Shown one piece after another: positions 46,632 to 56,374 of a stretch of 64,000 bases of DNA. This DNA comes from Methylocapsa sp. D3K7 (GTDB lineage Bacteria; Pseudomonadota; Alphaproteobacteria; Rhizobiales; Beijerinckiaceae): positions 1,488,001-1,552,000 of the forward strand of contig NZ_CP123229.1 in the NCBI RefSeq assembly GCF_029855125.1, read 5' to 3'. The first letter of the stretch is position 1; each line of letters starts with the position of its first letter. The notes under the pieces were generated by a model, which did no database searches, was not told the DNA's origin, and was given only the letters and a program-made list of their open reading frames with translations. A program made the translations under genes and the position numbers.

Positions 46632-48017
46632 ATGACGCAGGACGAAATGCAACCGCGCGCGCAAGAAGACCTCCACCGCGGGCTCAAGAACCGGCATGTT
46701 CAAATGATCGCCATCGGCGGAACGATCGGTGTTGGTTTGTTTCTCGGTTCGGTCACGGCGATTCAGAAGGCTGGTCCGGGATTGGTGGCGTCTTATGCCA
46801 TTGGCGGATTGGTCATGTTCTTTATCATGCGCGCCCTTGGCGAGCTGCTGCTTTACCGGCCGGTGTCTGGGTCCTTCGCTACCTATGCGGCAGAGTTCGT
46901 CGGGCCTTGGGCGGGGTTCATGACTGGCTGGTCCTATTGGTTCATGTGGGTGACTATCGGCATGGCAGAGATCACCGCCGTCGGTGTTTATGTTCATTAC
47001 TGGTTTTCGGGAATTCCCCAGTGGATTCCCGCCCTGATAACTCTGGGTCTCCTCTACTCCGCAAACCTGATCGCGGTGAAACTTTTCGGAGAAATCGAAT
47101 TTTGGTTTGCGTTGATCAAGGTCGTCACGATCGTGGCCATGATCGTTATTGGCTTGACGATTATCCTGTTCAATTTCGGGAATCTTGGAAAAACAGCAAG
47201 CTTTTCCAACCTTTGGACCAACGGCGGTTTTTTCCCCTTCGGGGGCCTCGGCGTGCTTTTATCGCTGCAAATGGTTATGTTCGCCTACCAAGGTTTGGAA
47301 TTGATCGGCGTGACCGCGGGCGAAACAGAAAATCCCGAAAAGGTTCTTCCCCACGCGATCAACAGTGTTGTTTCCTGGATGCTGGTTCTTTACATCGGCG
47401 CTCTCCTGATCATCATGTCGCTCGTCCCCTGGAACCAATTGAGTGCCAATACAAGCCCATTCGTCATGGTCTTCGAAAAGATCGGCATTCCAGCTGGGGC
47501 CGGGCTCATCAACTTCGTCGTCATCACGGCCGCCGCATCGTCATGCAACAGCGGGATCTTCAGCACCGGGCGCATGCTCTACAGCTTGGCAAAGGTTGGG
47601 CATGCTCCACGGGCTTTCGGTAAAGTTAGCAGCAGGAACGTCCCTGCGGCGGGCATTACCGCGTCGGCGGCGATTATGCTGATCGGTGTGGCGCTCAACT
47701 ATATCGTTCCGGAGCGGGTTTTCGTGTATGTGACGAGCATATCGTTGGTGGGAGCGCTGTGGACCTGGGCACTGATCGTTATTGCCCACATCGGATACCG
47801 CAAGGCGGTCGCGCTCGGCAAAACACGGCCGGTCGGCTATCGCATGCCCGGTTCGCCGTACACGAATTGGTTCGTGGTGGCGTTTATTGTCCTCGTCGCG
47901 ATGCTCCTTAGCCTGGATGAAGGTACTCGGGTGGCTCTTTATGTCGCTCCCGTTTGGTTCACCATTCTCGGCGTTGGCTATCAGATTGCGAAGCGAGTTG
48001 CGGCAAAGGCGATCTAA
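46632..48017 (+). CDS. APC-family amino-acid permease (GABA/D-serine/D-alanine/glycine type)
   Basis: 461 residues from the ATG at 46632 and twelve membrane helices. It starts with the amino-acid transporter signature (LKNRHVQMIAIGGTIGVGLFLGS, with the GTIG substrate-binding loop), then RALGELLLYRPVSGSFATYA, LELIGVTAGETENPEKVLP and the characteristic SCNSGIFSTGRMLYSLA. It imports amino acids by proton symport; the exact substrate is not predictable. The upstream region is the end of an IS element, so its native promoter is probably gone. Confidence 0.92.
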   Translation: MTQDEMQPRAQEDLHRGLKNRHVQMIAIGGTIGVGLFLGSVTAIQKAGPGLVASYAIGGLVMFFIMRALGELLLYRPVSGSFATYAAEFVGPWAGFMTGWSYWFMWVTIGMAEITAVGVYVHYWFSGIPQWIPALITLGLLYSANLIAVKLFGEIEFWFALIKVVTIVAMIVIGLTIILFNFGNLGKTASFSNLWTNGGFFPFGGLGVLLSLQMVMFAYQGLELIGVTAGETENPEKVLPHAINSVVSWMLVLYIGALLIIMSLVPWNQLSANTSPFVMVFEKIGIPAGAGLINFVVITAAASSCNSGIFSTGRMLYSLAKVGHAPRAFGKVSSRNVPAAGITASAAIMLIGVALNYIVPERVFVYVTSISLVGALWTWALIVIAHIGYRKAVALGKTRPVGYRMPGSPYTNWFVVAFIVLVAMLLSLDEGTRVALYVAPVWFTILGVGYQIAKRVAAKAI

Positions 48018-48238
48018 GGCGTTGCCCATTCTCCGCAAGCATGGCCCCACTGCGGCGCACTGCTGAACTCGCGAACACCCACTCCTGCCGTCGGCGTGGA
48101 TTAATCGCGCGCATTCTGGTCTTAAGTGAGCGCGTCGAGAGTCTGGTTGTGGCACTTCGCGTCATATCGCGGTGACGCAGCAGTTCGGTCGCCTTTGGGG
48201 CGGAGCGGAACATGAGCGAGCCGTTTGCAGAACCGGAT

Positions 48239-48946
48239 TTATGAGTTCACTTTTTTGTTCCTCTTGCGCCGGCGATCGTATCGGCCGTCCTTGGTCTCGC
48301 TGTAGAGATCGTCAATGGCTTTTGCCCCCGTATCCGCTGAAATGCGATCGGTAGTCAGCCGCTTGTTAAGAAGGTCCACCATATGCCTCAACGGCTTGGA
48401 CCGATCCCAGCCGCCTCTCTCGACGAGTTCTACAATCATCGGTTCGATGTTTTTAATCTTTGAGGGCCGCCCAAGGGCGACCGGTCGAGCAAGATTTCCA
48501 TCCGCCGATAGCCGCAGCCGCCGCTCCCTTTGGTCGAGCCAAATGCGAAATGCACGCTCCTCGAAGAAACATCGCGAAGCCGAAAAGCTCCTGGCAAACT
48601 TGCCCAATACGCCAGCATCAGCGAGGTCTGCCGTTCGAACGTGCCCGGTCCGGAGAAAGAACGAGCGAGGATCCAACATGCGCAGCCGCGCCAGAGCCGT
48701 GTCGGATATTTTCACGGTCGCGGACATACCAGAGTGCCAGACAAAGACCTCAAGGCTTCCACGAAGGATCGCTCGTCTGAGGGCCTCAATCGCATCGCTA
48801 TGGCGTTCCGCGCTGCCGATCGACAAGCCACTATCACGTAACTCCTGCACGAGATCGGGCTCGGGATCATTCCGATACATACGCTCACAAAATGCGGCGA
48901 TCGCATCATCAATCCCTAAATAGCCGGACGGCGTCAGATCGGCCAT
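48239..48946 (-). CDS. Hypothetical protein
   Basis: 235 residues, soluble, alpha-rich. Features: an N-terminal LGIDDAIAAFCERMYRND, a central Arg-rich region, and a C-terminal half rich in charged residues (ALGRPSKIKNIEPMIVELVE, then RSKPLRHMVDLLNKRLTTDR) with a basic end. No family is recognised. Proteins of this general kind are frequent beside integration sites in alphaproteobacteria. Last gene before the island's right end. Confidence 0.6.
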   Translation of the reverse strand: MADLTPSGYLGIDDAIAAFCERMYRNDPEPDLVQELRDSGLSIGSAERHSDAIEALRRAILRGSLEVFVWHSGMSATVKISDTALARLRMLDPRSFFLRTGHVRTADLADAGVLGKFARSFSASRCFFEERAFRIWLDQRERRLRLSADGNLARPVALGRPSKIKNIEPMIVELVERGGWDRSKPLRHMVDLLNKRLTTDRISADTGAKAIDDLYSETKDGRYDRRRKRNKKVNS

Positions 48947-49158
48947 GGCAGCCTAGCGAATTAGAATCCTCACTCGCGTATCGCATGTCATGTCGGTCCA
49001 TTGCTTGTCAAAATCTGAGTTTATCCGTGCACAAAGCGACGGTAAGTGGATGCGTTCGAGAATCGCCAAAACTCGACTTCAATCGACCGGATTGGGTACG
49101 TCAGGGACACTCGGTAGATGATGGGGCGCGGTGCCAGCCAAATGATTCTGCCCCGCGC

Positions 49159-49178
49159 GGTCACCATGTGGTCACCAA
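49159..49178. repeat. Island-end repeat, right copy (candidate integrase arm site)
   Basis: Identical 20 bases to 5214-5233. It lies 63 bp inside the right attachment site, while the left copy lies 105 bp inside the left one, in the same orientation. See the left copy for internal structure. Confidence 0.55.
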
Positions 49179-49241
49179 CATGCCATTTGATTTGGCTGGC
49201 GGAAAGAGGCGCTCTAAATGTATTTGTTATATCAATGACTT

Positions 49242-49292
49242 GAATGGTCGGAGTGGCGGGATTCGAACCCGCGACCCCTAGTCCCCCAGACT
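49242..49292 (-). repeat. Right attachment site (within tRNA-Pro)
   Basis: The 51-bp copy of the direct repeat that bounds the island, overlapping the 3' half of the intact tRNA-Pro. Identity with the left copy stops abruptly at 49292/5108, in the anticodon stem. Confidence 0.93.
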
Positions 49293-49322
49293 AGTGCGCT
49301 AACCGGGCTGCGCTACACTCCG
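49245..49322 (-). tRNA. tRNA-Pro (anticodon GGG)
   Basis: On the minus strand a full cloverleaf: acceptor CGGAGTG paired with CACTCCG, D arm GCGCAGCCCGGTTAGCGC, anticodon stem CTAGT/ACTAG with loop CTGGGGG (anticodon GGG), T arm with GGTTCGAATCC, and an encoded CCA. It reads Pro codons CCC/CCU. It is the integration target of the island and remains functional, since the island end replaced its 3' half. Confidence 0.97.
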
Positions 49323-49398
49323 ATGCTGGCCCTTATAGAGAAAGCCCTCTTCCGGCGCAACGCCGTCTGGAAGATAGCATACGGGGGTTCGCGCAGAA

Positions 49399-49950
49399 CT
49401 ATTGGCGCTGCGCCGCGTCCAAAATGCTTGCGCATTCAGCAAGTTCCGCCAGGGCTGCGCGCAACCGTTCAATGTTTTCGCCGGACAAGACGAACGCCCC
49501 GCCCATAACTTTCCGCCCCGCGTCTGCCGCCTCGCCTAGATCAGCGAGGGCTCCTGGTGGATCCGCGAATGCCCCTGAACCTGAGCGCCCCATCCCACCA
49601 TCTTCGGGAGACGGCGCCTCATGATGTGCCGTCAAGTCGTACTCCATCCCCTCGGACATATCGAGGCAAGCGATGTTCCCCGCGTCCTCCATGGCAGCAA
49701 GCGCACCGGAGCCTTGCTCTTTCAGGACGCGCTGCACGCCCCTGATCGTGTACCCTTCCTTGTAAAGGAGATGTTTGATCGCGCGCAAAACCTCGATATC
49801 CTTGGGCCTGTAGTAGCGTCGGCCCCCAGCTCGCTTTAAAGGCTTGATTTGCGGAAAACGGGTCTCCCAAAAGCGCAAAACATGCTGTGGCAGATCAAGT
49901 TCCCCTGCGACTTCGCTGATCGTTCGAAATGCATCGGCATTTTTGTTCAT
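49399..49950 (-). CDS. MerR-family transcriptional regulator beside ihfA
   Basis: 183 residues. N-terminal MerR winged helix ([40 protein letters not shown], then [18 protein letters not shown]) and a variable C-terminus without the metal-binding cysteines of MerR/CueR. This regulator is conserved next to ihfA in alphaproteobacteria, with an unknown effector. It lies between the tRNA-Pro gene and ihfA in the chromosomal order expected before island insertion. Confidence 0.92.
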   Translation of the reverse strand: MNKNADAFRTISEVAGELDLPQHVLRFWETRFPQIKPLKRAGGRRYYRPKDIEVLRAIKHLLYKEGYTIRGVQRVLKEQGSGALAAMEDAGNIACLDMSEGMEYDLTAHHEAPSPEDGGMGRSGSGAFADPPGALADLGEAADAGRKVMGGAFVLSGENIERLRAALAELAECASILDAAQRQ

Positions 49951-50063
49951 CGGCGTAAGCTCCTTTCGTCTAAAGACTCAAGGCACAGGCATATTTTCGT
50001 GGCGCCATGACCTGCCAATGTCAAGCGGTCCAAACCGTCCAATTCGCAACCTGGGAAGCGAAC

Positions 50064-50450
50064 TTAGTCCTCTTCATCTGGGGCGGCGATGCCATTGATC
50101 CGCGCCTTAAGCACGCTCGATGGCTTAAACGACAGGACGCGCCGCTGCGTTATCGGCACCGCGATCCCTGTCTTTGGGTTACGGCCCACTCGTTCCGGTT
50201 TCTCCCGGACGACGAACCGGCCGAATGAAGACAATTTGACGGCTTCTCCTGCGATCAAGGCCTCGCCCAACTCATCTAGTACGGTCTGAACCAGGATCGC
50301 CGACTCCTTGCGCGAAAGGCCTACACTCCGGTAAACAGCTTCGGCAAGGTCGACGCGGGTAATGGTTTGCGACGATGTTCGCGGAACCGCATCCGCCTCA
50401 TGTCGCGCGGAAAGCAATCCAGCCTCAGGCAAGTTTTCGTATTTTGTCAT
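50064..50450 (-). CDS. ihfA: Integration host factor alpha subunit
   Basis: 128 residues, with a roughly 30-residue extension before the HU/IHF fold ([50 protein letters not shown] with the intercalating Pro loop). It bends DNA as a heterodimer with IhfB and helps recombination and transcription. The start is the only ATG giving the full domain; a shorter start near TITRVD would need a non-standard codon. Confidence 0.95.
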   Translation of the reverse strand: MTKYENLPEAGLLSARHEADAVPRTSSQTITRVDLAEAVYRSVGLSRKESAILVQTVLDELGEALIAGEAVKLSSFGRFVVREKPERVGRNPKTGIAVPITQRRVLSFKPSSVLKARINGIAAPDEED

Positions 50451-50898
50451 CCCTCAATCCCGGTAACAGATTATCGTCCGTTCGCGAACCAAACGAATGA
50501 AATGACCGTTCTTCGAATTTCGATCAATTCGCAGCGACTTGGTGCCCATCCCTTCCTTCAAATTGAAGGAAAACAGTTCATCGGCGAGACACCCCGCGCT
50601 TTGGTGAGAAGCGGCATCTCCCATAAGTCGCCGGCCAACCTTTTTTAAGTAGATGCGGGCGCGATAAGTATTTTTGTCATAGCTAACTGACTAAAGATCT
50701 TCGGATCCTGAGGCCCATCTTTTGCTTTATCTATATAAGCTGTCAGGCCCCGATCATCATTCCGGGTCGTGCGTGAGCCACCGTTCCCTGCCCGGGCGCC
50801 CCGTCTGGACACCGTTGTCCGGGCCATGCAGCTTTGAAACTGTGGTACAAAATCCGCGCTAAATCAAGATACTTCAAATGGTTCCCTTGATTGCCCGG
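50451..50898. other. Intergenic region between fabH and ihfA
   Basis: About 450 bp. One short open frame on the minus strand (50645-50827) has no family character. It most likely holds the ihfA promoter; no box is assigned with confidence. Confidence 0.4.
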
Positions 50899-51903
50899 TC
50901 ACCAGCGGATGAGCGCCGATGCCCAAGTGAAGCCGCCGCCCATGGCTTCGATCATCACAAGATCACCTTGCTTAATTCTGCCGTCGTCGCGCGCCACTGC
51001 CAGGGCAAGCGGAATTGAGGCGGCCGATGTATTGCCGTGCAAATCAACAGTCACGACGACCTTACTGGAAGCTATCCCGAGTTTTTCGGCCGAAGCATCA
51101 ATGATGCGACGGTTGGCTTGGTGCGGAACGAACCAATCAAGATCAGCAGCGCTCGTTCCGGTCGCCTCGAAAGCCGCCGTCACAACATCCGTCACCATCC
51201 CAACCGCGTGCCGGAAAACCTCCTTGCCGGCCATACGAAGGTGTCCGGTTGTTCGGGTGGTCGATGGCCCTCCGTCAACATAAAGTTTTTCGCGATGACG
51301 GCCATCCGAGCGAAGATGAGAGGTGAGAACGCCACGATCCCGCGAGGTCCCATCCGCGGGCCGCGCCTCGAGGATCATGGCTGCGGCGCCATCGCCAAAA
51401 AGCACACAGGTCGTCCGGTCGGTCCAATCAAGAAGGCGCGAAAATGTTTCCGCCCCAATGACGAGGGCGCGCCGGTGCGATCCGGACGTCAAGAACTTGT
51501 CGGCGGTGGCAAGTGCGAAGACAAAGCCAGAACATACCGCTTGCAGGTCGAAGGCGGCGCCGTGTGTCATGCCAAGACCGGCCTGAATTTGGGTCGCGAC
51601 CGCAGGGAAAGTGTAGTCCGGCGTCGATGTCGCGACAATGACGAGATCGAGGTCGGACGCCTCAAGCTCCGCATCCTTGAGCGCCGCTTGTGCCGCATAA
51701 AGGCCGAGCCGCGAGGTCGGCTCGTCCTCGGCGGCGACATGGCGCTGTTTTATCCCCGTGCGCTGAACGATCCAAGCGTCGGACGTATCCAGCGATTTTT
51801 CGAGGTCGGCATTGCTGACGATACGCTTGGGAAGATAAGAGCCAAGCCCCACGACAACCGAGCGGAGCTTGCCTGCGTCTGAATGATTCACGGAATTATC
51901 CAT
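50899..51903 (-). CDS. fabH: 3-oxoacyl-ACP synthase III
   Basis: 334 residues, full length. Catalytic Cys in [14 protein letters not shown], His in [12 protein letters not shown] and Asn in [14 protein letters not shown] form the KAS III triad. It condenses acetyl-CoA with malonyl-ACP to start fatty-acid synthesis. It follows plsX by 17 bp on the same strand, the standard plsX-fabH pair. Confidence 0.97.
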   Translation of the reverse strand: MDNSVNHSDAGKLRSVVVGLGSYLPKRIVSNADLEKSLDTSDAWIVQRTGIKQRHVAAEDEPTSRLGLYAAQAALKDAELEASDLDLVIVATSTPDYTFPAVATQIQAGLGMTHGAAFDLQAVCSGFVFALATADKFLTSGSHRRALVIGAETFSRLLDWTDRTTCVLFGDGAAAMILEARPADGTSRDRGVLTSHLRSDGRHREKLYVDGGPSTTRTTGHLRMAGKEVFRHAVGMVTDVVTAAFEATGTSAADLDWFVPHQANRRIIDASAEKLGIASSKVVVTVDLHGNTSAASIPLALAVARDDGRIKQGDLVMIEAMGGGFTWASALIRW

Positions 51904-51919
51904 TTCGTAACAACGGCGC

Positions 51920-52999
51920 TCATGAGCCTGATGGCGATGGCGCGGCCGCCGCCTCGAGCTTTGGCATCAAGGGGCTTTGACCCCGGGAGAGCGGCAGGGA
52001 GTCACGAATTTTGCTCAAAAGCTGATACCGCGCCATGGCATAGCCGATCTCCACGGCATGCGCGATGCCGACCGCATCGGCCCCCCCATGGCTTTTGATG
52101 ACAACGCCGTTAAGGCCAAGGAATACGCCACCATTGACGTTGCGCGGATCCATCCTCGTCTTCAGCGCCGCAAAAGCATGGCGCGCCAGGAAATAGCCAA
52201 TCTTCGACATCAGATCACGGCCTAATGCTTCGTGAAGATATTGCGCGATCTGCTTGGCCGTTCCTTCGGCGGTCTTCAAAGCGATGTTTCCTGTGAAGCC
52301 TTCGGTGACCACGACATCGGCCGTACCCTTGCCAATATCGTCGCCTTCCACAAAACCGATGTAGTCGAGGTTCGGAAAGCCGGTCTCTCGCAACACCCGT
52401 GACGCCTCCTTGACCTCATCGATGCCCTTCATTTCCTCAACACCAATATTCAGCAATCCCACTGTCGGCCGTTCGATGGCAAGGACAATCCGGGCCATCG
52501 CGGAGCCCATGACCGCAAAATCGACCAGTTGCCGGGCATCCGCGCCGATTGACGCTCCAAGATCGAGAACGATGGATTTGCCGCGCACCGTCGGCCAGAG
52601 TGCCGCAATCGCCGGCCGCTCAATTCCCGGCATCGTTTGCAGGCAGACCTTGGCCATCGCCATCAAGGCACCGGTGTTGCCGGCCGAGACCGCGACATCG
52701 GCCTCGTTCTTTTTAACGGCCTCGATTGCAAGCCACATCGACGATGTCCGGCGGCCGGAGCGTAAGGCCTGACTGGGCTTGGCATCCATCCGCACCGATA
52801 CGTCCGTGTGACGGAGAGCCGAAACTGCAGACAGCGCTGGATCAACATCGAGAAGCGGCCGGATGCGGGCGGCATCACCGAAAAACACAAATTCCATGTC
52901 AGGCCGCTGTTGCAGCGCGCGGGAGGCTCCAGGAACGATCACTTCGGGTCCATGGTCGCCGCCCATTGCGTCAAGAGCAATCCGTACTCGTTTGGTCAT
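51920..52999 (-). CDS. plsX: Phosphate acyltransferase
   Basis: 359 residues. N-terminal [20 protein letters not shown] and [16 protein letters not shown] are the PlsX signatures. It makes acyl-phosphate from acyl-ACP for phospholipid synthesis. It is the first gene of the plsX-fabH unit. The DUF177/YceD gene often seen upstream in alphaproteobacteria is absent here. Confidence 0.97.
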   Translation of the reverse strand: MTKRVRIALDAMGGDHGPEVIVPGASRALQQRPDMEFVFFGDAARIRPLLDVDPALSAVSALRHTDVSVRMDAKPSQALRSGRRTSSMWLAIEAVKKNEADVAVSAGNTGALMAMAKVCLQTMPGIERPAIAALWPTVRGKSIVLDLGASIGADARQLVDFAVMGSAMARIVLAIERPTVGLLNIGVEEMKGIDEVKEASRVLRETGFPNLDYIGFVEGDDIGKGTADVVVTEGFTGNIALKTAEGTAKQIAQYLHEALGRDLMSKIGYFLARHAFAALKTRMDPRNVNGGVFLGLNGVVIKSHGGADAVGIAHAVEIGYAMARYQLLSKIRDSLPLSRGQSPLMPKLEAAAAPSPSGS

Positions 53000-53322
53000 G
53001 AACTCCGCAACTCCGGACCGGCGCGATAAGAGAGATTTTCTGCGCCGCAGAAAACCGGCATAAACGATTGGCTTTCAAAAATCATCTCAACTCGGTGGCA
53101 ATTGAGTGAGGCAGCAGGCCGCTAGCGGCTTTCCCTCCTTCCGGCTAAGACTGAGCAAAATACACCGAATGACCCTGAAGGCGGAAAGTTTTATAAAGAT
53201 CGAGGCGTAAGCCAAGCAGGTGGCGGCGGCCACGCTCGGCGCAGCTTCTCCGAAACACGTTTGCGTCCATCCGTAAAATGCTTTAGCGCCTTGGGCCAGA
53301 ACCGGAAACTGGAAATACTCTC
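53000..53322. other. Intergenic region between divergent plsX and TAXI gene
   Basis: About 320 bp. A minus-strand open frame (53087-53371) overlaps the next gene and has no family character. It presumably carries the promoters of both divergent genes. Confidence 0.4.
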
Positions 53323-54642
53323 TTGCGCCCTGCGCTGCTTCTGACCGCGGGCCTTTTGATCCTCGCGACATCCCTCATCGCGGCGGTCTATCTCTGGTCA
53401 CCACACGCCAATCTCCGTGTGACGATTGGGCCGCCCGGCAGCCCCGCCTACCGCTTTGTCACCGCCTTCGCGGCCGTCACTGAGGCGAACCATCCGCGCG
53501 TCCGCATCAAGCTCGTCCCCGTCGCTGATTTGGCGGCGAGCGCCGAGACGATCGAGGATCACACCGCCGACCTTGCCATTGTGCGCAGCGACGCTGTCGT
53601 GCCGTCCAACGGCACAACCATCGCCATTCTGCGCCGGGATGTCATCGCTTTCGTCGTGCCTGCCAAATCCGCGATTGACAAGATCTCGGGCCTTGCCGGG
53701 AAGACCATCGGGATTCCGCAAGGGCCATTGCAAACTTACAATGAACAGACCCTCGATTCGATCTTGAGTTATTACGATATTCCGCCGAAATCGGTGAAAC
53801 GGGTTTTCCTGTCCCTTGCCGAAATCGGGGTGGCGGTCGCGGAAAAGCGCGTGGCCGCCGTTTTTACCGTGGGACCGATGGCACCGGGGGAGGCCGTCGA
53901 CGTTGTCAATGCCATCAAGGTGGCAACAAGGGGCCCTCCAAGCATTCTCGCCATTGACGAAGCGGAAGCGATCAACAAGAGGTTTCCGGGCCTCGAATCC
54001 ATCGATGTGCCAGCCGGAGCTTTCCGGGGCCGTCCGCCCGTCCCCAGCGATTCGGTAACAACCCTTGCCATCACCTATCGATTCGCAGCTCCAAACTCGA
54101 TGCTTGATGCCGTCGCTGGAGCGATCGCGCGATCCATTTTCAAGACCAAAACCCAAATGATGGCCAAGACGCCGCTCGCCAATCAAATCGAAGCGCCTGA
54201 CCCTGATGACAAGAACCCGGTTTTGCCTGTGCATACGGGAGTCGCCAACTATCTCAACAGCGGCGAGCAGAGCTTTTTCGATGAATTCCAGCAGTATATC
54301 TACTTGGGCGGCATGGCGCTGAGTTTGGGCGGCTCCGCGATCGCCCTCCTCATTGGGCGCCTGCGAAGTAAAAAATCCGAAGCCGACCTGCGGCAAATTG
54401 ATCGCCTAATCGAACTCGCCGACAAGGCGCTTATGGCCCAAAACGCCTCCGAACTCAAAGTTTTGGAGGAGGAGCTCAACGGCATTATTTCCTGGTTCGT
54501 CAAGGGACAAGCCAGCGGAACCACCGACTCGGCCGCGTTTACCATCGCCATTTCTCACGCCCAGCACGCCATTGAGAAGCAACGCGCAGTGCTTCACCAA
54601 GAGAAGGCAGCCCCCACAAGGACCGCTTCGTCAGAAGAGTGA
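53323..54642 (+). CDS. TAXI-family (TRAP-type) solute-binding protein with C-terminal membrane helix
   Basis: 439 residues from a TTG at 53323. An N-terminal signal/anchor (LLLTAGLLILATSLIAAVYL) is followed by the TAXI fold (VTIGPPGSPAYRFVTAFAAV; ADLAIVRSDAVV; GLAGKTIGIPQGP; PNSMLDAVAGAIARSIF). After about residue 320 a second membrane helix (YLGGMALSLGGSAIALLIG) and a cytoplasmic helical tail appear, so the binding domain is held in the periplasm between two helices. No TRAP membrane genes adjoin it. Membrane-anchored TAXI proteins of this kind are common in alphaproteobacteria, with unknown ligand. Confidence 0.85.
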   Translation: MRPALLLTAGLLILATSLIAAVYLWSPHANLRVTIGPPGSPAYRFVTAFAAVTEANHPRVRIKLVPVADLAASAETIEDHTADLAIVRSDAVVPSNGTTIAILRRDVIAFVVPAKSAIDKISGLAGKTIGIPQGPLQTYNEQTLDSILSYYDIPPKSVKRVFLSLAEIGVAVAEKRVAAVFTVGPMAPGEAVDVVNAIKVATRGPPSILAIDEAEAINKRFPGLESIDVPAGAFRGRPPVPSDSVTTLAITYRFAAPNSMLDAVAGAIARSIFKTKTQMMAKTPLANQIEAPDPDDKNPVLPVHTGVANYLNSGEQSFFDEFQQYIYLGGMALSLGGSAIALLIGRLRSKKSEADLRQIDRLIELADKALMAQNASELKVLEEELNGIISWFVKGQASGTTDSAAFTIAISHAQHAIEKQRAVLHQEKAAPTRTASSEE

Positions 54643-56208
54643 TCCCTGCTCGCGTTTACGCCTCCCGCCTCCTGTTGTCCGCTTTGCTGGCACCGGCTCT
54701 TTCCGGCTCTGAGCGATCGCCGATGTATGGCCGTCGGCAAATTCTATATCAAGACGCTTGCCCTCGACGACTTCGGCGGCCTTGCGCACCGGCTTGCCCG
54801 ATTCGTCCCGCACCAAAGCGAACCCGCGCGCCAGAACCCCTTCGTAGCCGAGACTCAGACGCAATTTTTCCACCCCCTCGAGCCGCGCCCGGGAAGCCGT
54901 CATACGCAGCGCAAAACCGTGCTGCAAACGCCCGGCCAAAGCTTCGAGCCGATGGCGCGCTGCAGCCATTCTCTCCCTCTCAAGTTTCGCCCTGGCCGTC
55001 CGGGCAACCGCCAGTCTCGCTGCGATATGGGCGAGGTTTTGCCTGCACTCCCCATAGCCTACCACTCCCCAGCGGCTCAGCCGTTGGTGCGCCGCGTTGA
55101 AACGCTGCTTTTTGCCGGCGATTTGTGCATGCGGCGATTGTTGCGCCAGGCGATGTGACAAGCGCACCAAATCAAGGTGTTTGCGGTCATGGGCTTTCCC
55201 GCGCGCGCTCTCGAGGCGGCTCGCCAGACTGTCAAATTGCTGGCGCCGGAAGGAAAATATTGCGTCGCTTTGCGGCAGCGCACGGAGCAGAGCGCGGAGA
55301 TCCCCACGACGGCGATCGAGCAACCGCATGGCCGCGCCCACCTGCCGGCGTGCCAGATCCGCCAGCGCGGCGGCAAGTTCGCCCCGCACTGGCACCGCTT
55401 TTTCCGCCGCCGCTGTCGGGGTTGGCGCGCGCAGATCGGCGGCATGATCGATCAAGGTCCAATCGGTCTCGTGCCCAACAGCGGCGATAAGTGGCACAAC
55501 GCTGCGAGCCGCCGCGCGTACAACGATTTCCTCGTTGAAGCTCCAGAGGTCTTCGAGCGAACCCCCTCCCCGTGCGACGATGATCACATCCGGCCGCCGC
55601 ATGGGGCCGTGTTCAGGCAAGGCATTGAAGCCATCGATGGCGGCGGCTATCTCGGCGGCCGCTGTTTCGCCTTGCACACGCACGGGCCAAACGATGACAT
55701 GGCGCGGAAATCGTTCCGCAATGCGGTGCAATATGTCGCGGATGACGGCTCCCGCCGGGGAAGTTACGACGCCGATTTGAGACGGAAGAAACGGCAAGGA
55801 CCGTTTGCGGGCTTCATCAAAGAGCCCCTCCGCCGCAAGTTTCCGGCGGCGCTCCTCGAGGAGCGCCATCAGCGCGCCAATCCCCGCGGGTTCCAGGGCC
55901 TCGACAATGATTTGATAGGTCGATTTGCCCGGAAAGGTCGTGACTTTCCCTGTCGCGATGACTTCCAAGCCCTCCTGCGGCTTGGTCTTCAGCCGCCCGA
56001 AGACCCCCTTCCAGACCACGGCATCGATACGGGCGGATTGGTCCTTTAAGCAGAAATAGGCGTGCCCGGAGGGCTGCGGCCCGCGATAATTGGAAATTTC
56101 GCCCCGCACCCGCACAAAGCCGAAACGATCTTCGACGGTCCTCTTCAAAGCGGCGGAGAGTTCGCTAACGCTGAGTTCGAGAGCATTCGTCGCTGGGGAA
56201 TCGGACAT
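54631..56208 (-). CDS. xseA: Exodeoxyribonuclease VII large subunit
   Basis: 525 residues. The N-terminal OB-fold (FGFVRVRGEISNYRGPQPSG; HAYFCLKDQSARIDAVVWKG), the catalytic domain (LPFLPSQIGVVTSPAGAVIR, DVIIVARGGGSLEDLWSFNE, GHETDWTLIDHAADLRAPTP) and a long helical C-terminal part are all present. With XseB it degrades single-stranded DNA to oligonucleotides. Its stop overlaps the convergent TAXI gene end by 12 bp. Confidence 0.96.
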   Translation of the reverse strand: MSDSPATNALELSVSELSAALKRTVEDRFGFVRVRGEISNYRGPQPSGHAYFCLKDQSARIDAVVWKGVFGRLKTKPQEGLEVIATGKVTTFPGKSTYQIIVEALEPAGIGALMALLEERRRKLAAEGLFDEARKRSLPFLPSQIGVVTSPAGAVIRDILHRIAERFPRHVIVWPVRVQGETAAAEIAAAIDGFNALPEHGPMRRPDVIIVARGGGSLEDLWSFNEEIVVRAAARSVVPLIAAVGHETDWTLIDHAADLRAPTPTAAAEKAVPVRGELAAALADLARRQVGAAMRLLDRRRGDLRALLRALPQSDAIFSFRRQQFDSLASRLESARGKAHDRKHLDLVRLSHRLAQQSPHAQIAGKKQRFNAAHQRLSRWGVVGYGECRQNLAHIAARLAVARTARAKLERERMAAARHRLEALAGRLQHGFALRMTASRARLEGVEKLRLSLGYEGVLARGFALVRDESGKPVRKAAEVVEGKRLDIEFADGHTSAIAQSRKEPVPAKRTTGGGRRKREQGSLF

Positions 56209-56374
56209 GGCACGAACATGCCGGATTCTGGCCCCCGATGAAAGAGGCCCTTCGGGTATGCGTAGAGTACCGCCAGGACGCAGCGGAGTTTGGATGGCAG
56301 GTGGGCGGCCACTTTACCGCACCCTGACCGCGCAAAGTTTGTTCCCACCCGCGAATTTTCAGATAAGCAAAGCC

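Noticed and set aside
55177..56049. Plus-strand open frame (290 codons) inside xseA
   Set aside because: Shadow of a well-recognised gene; composition not protein-like.
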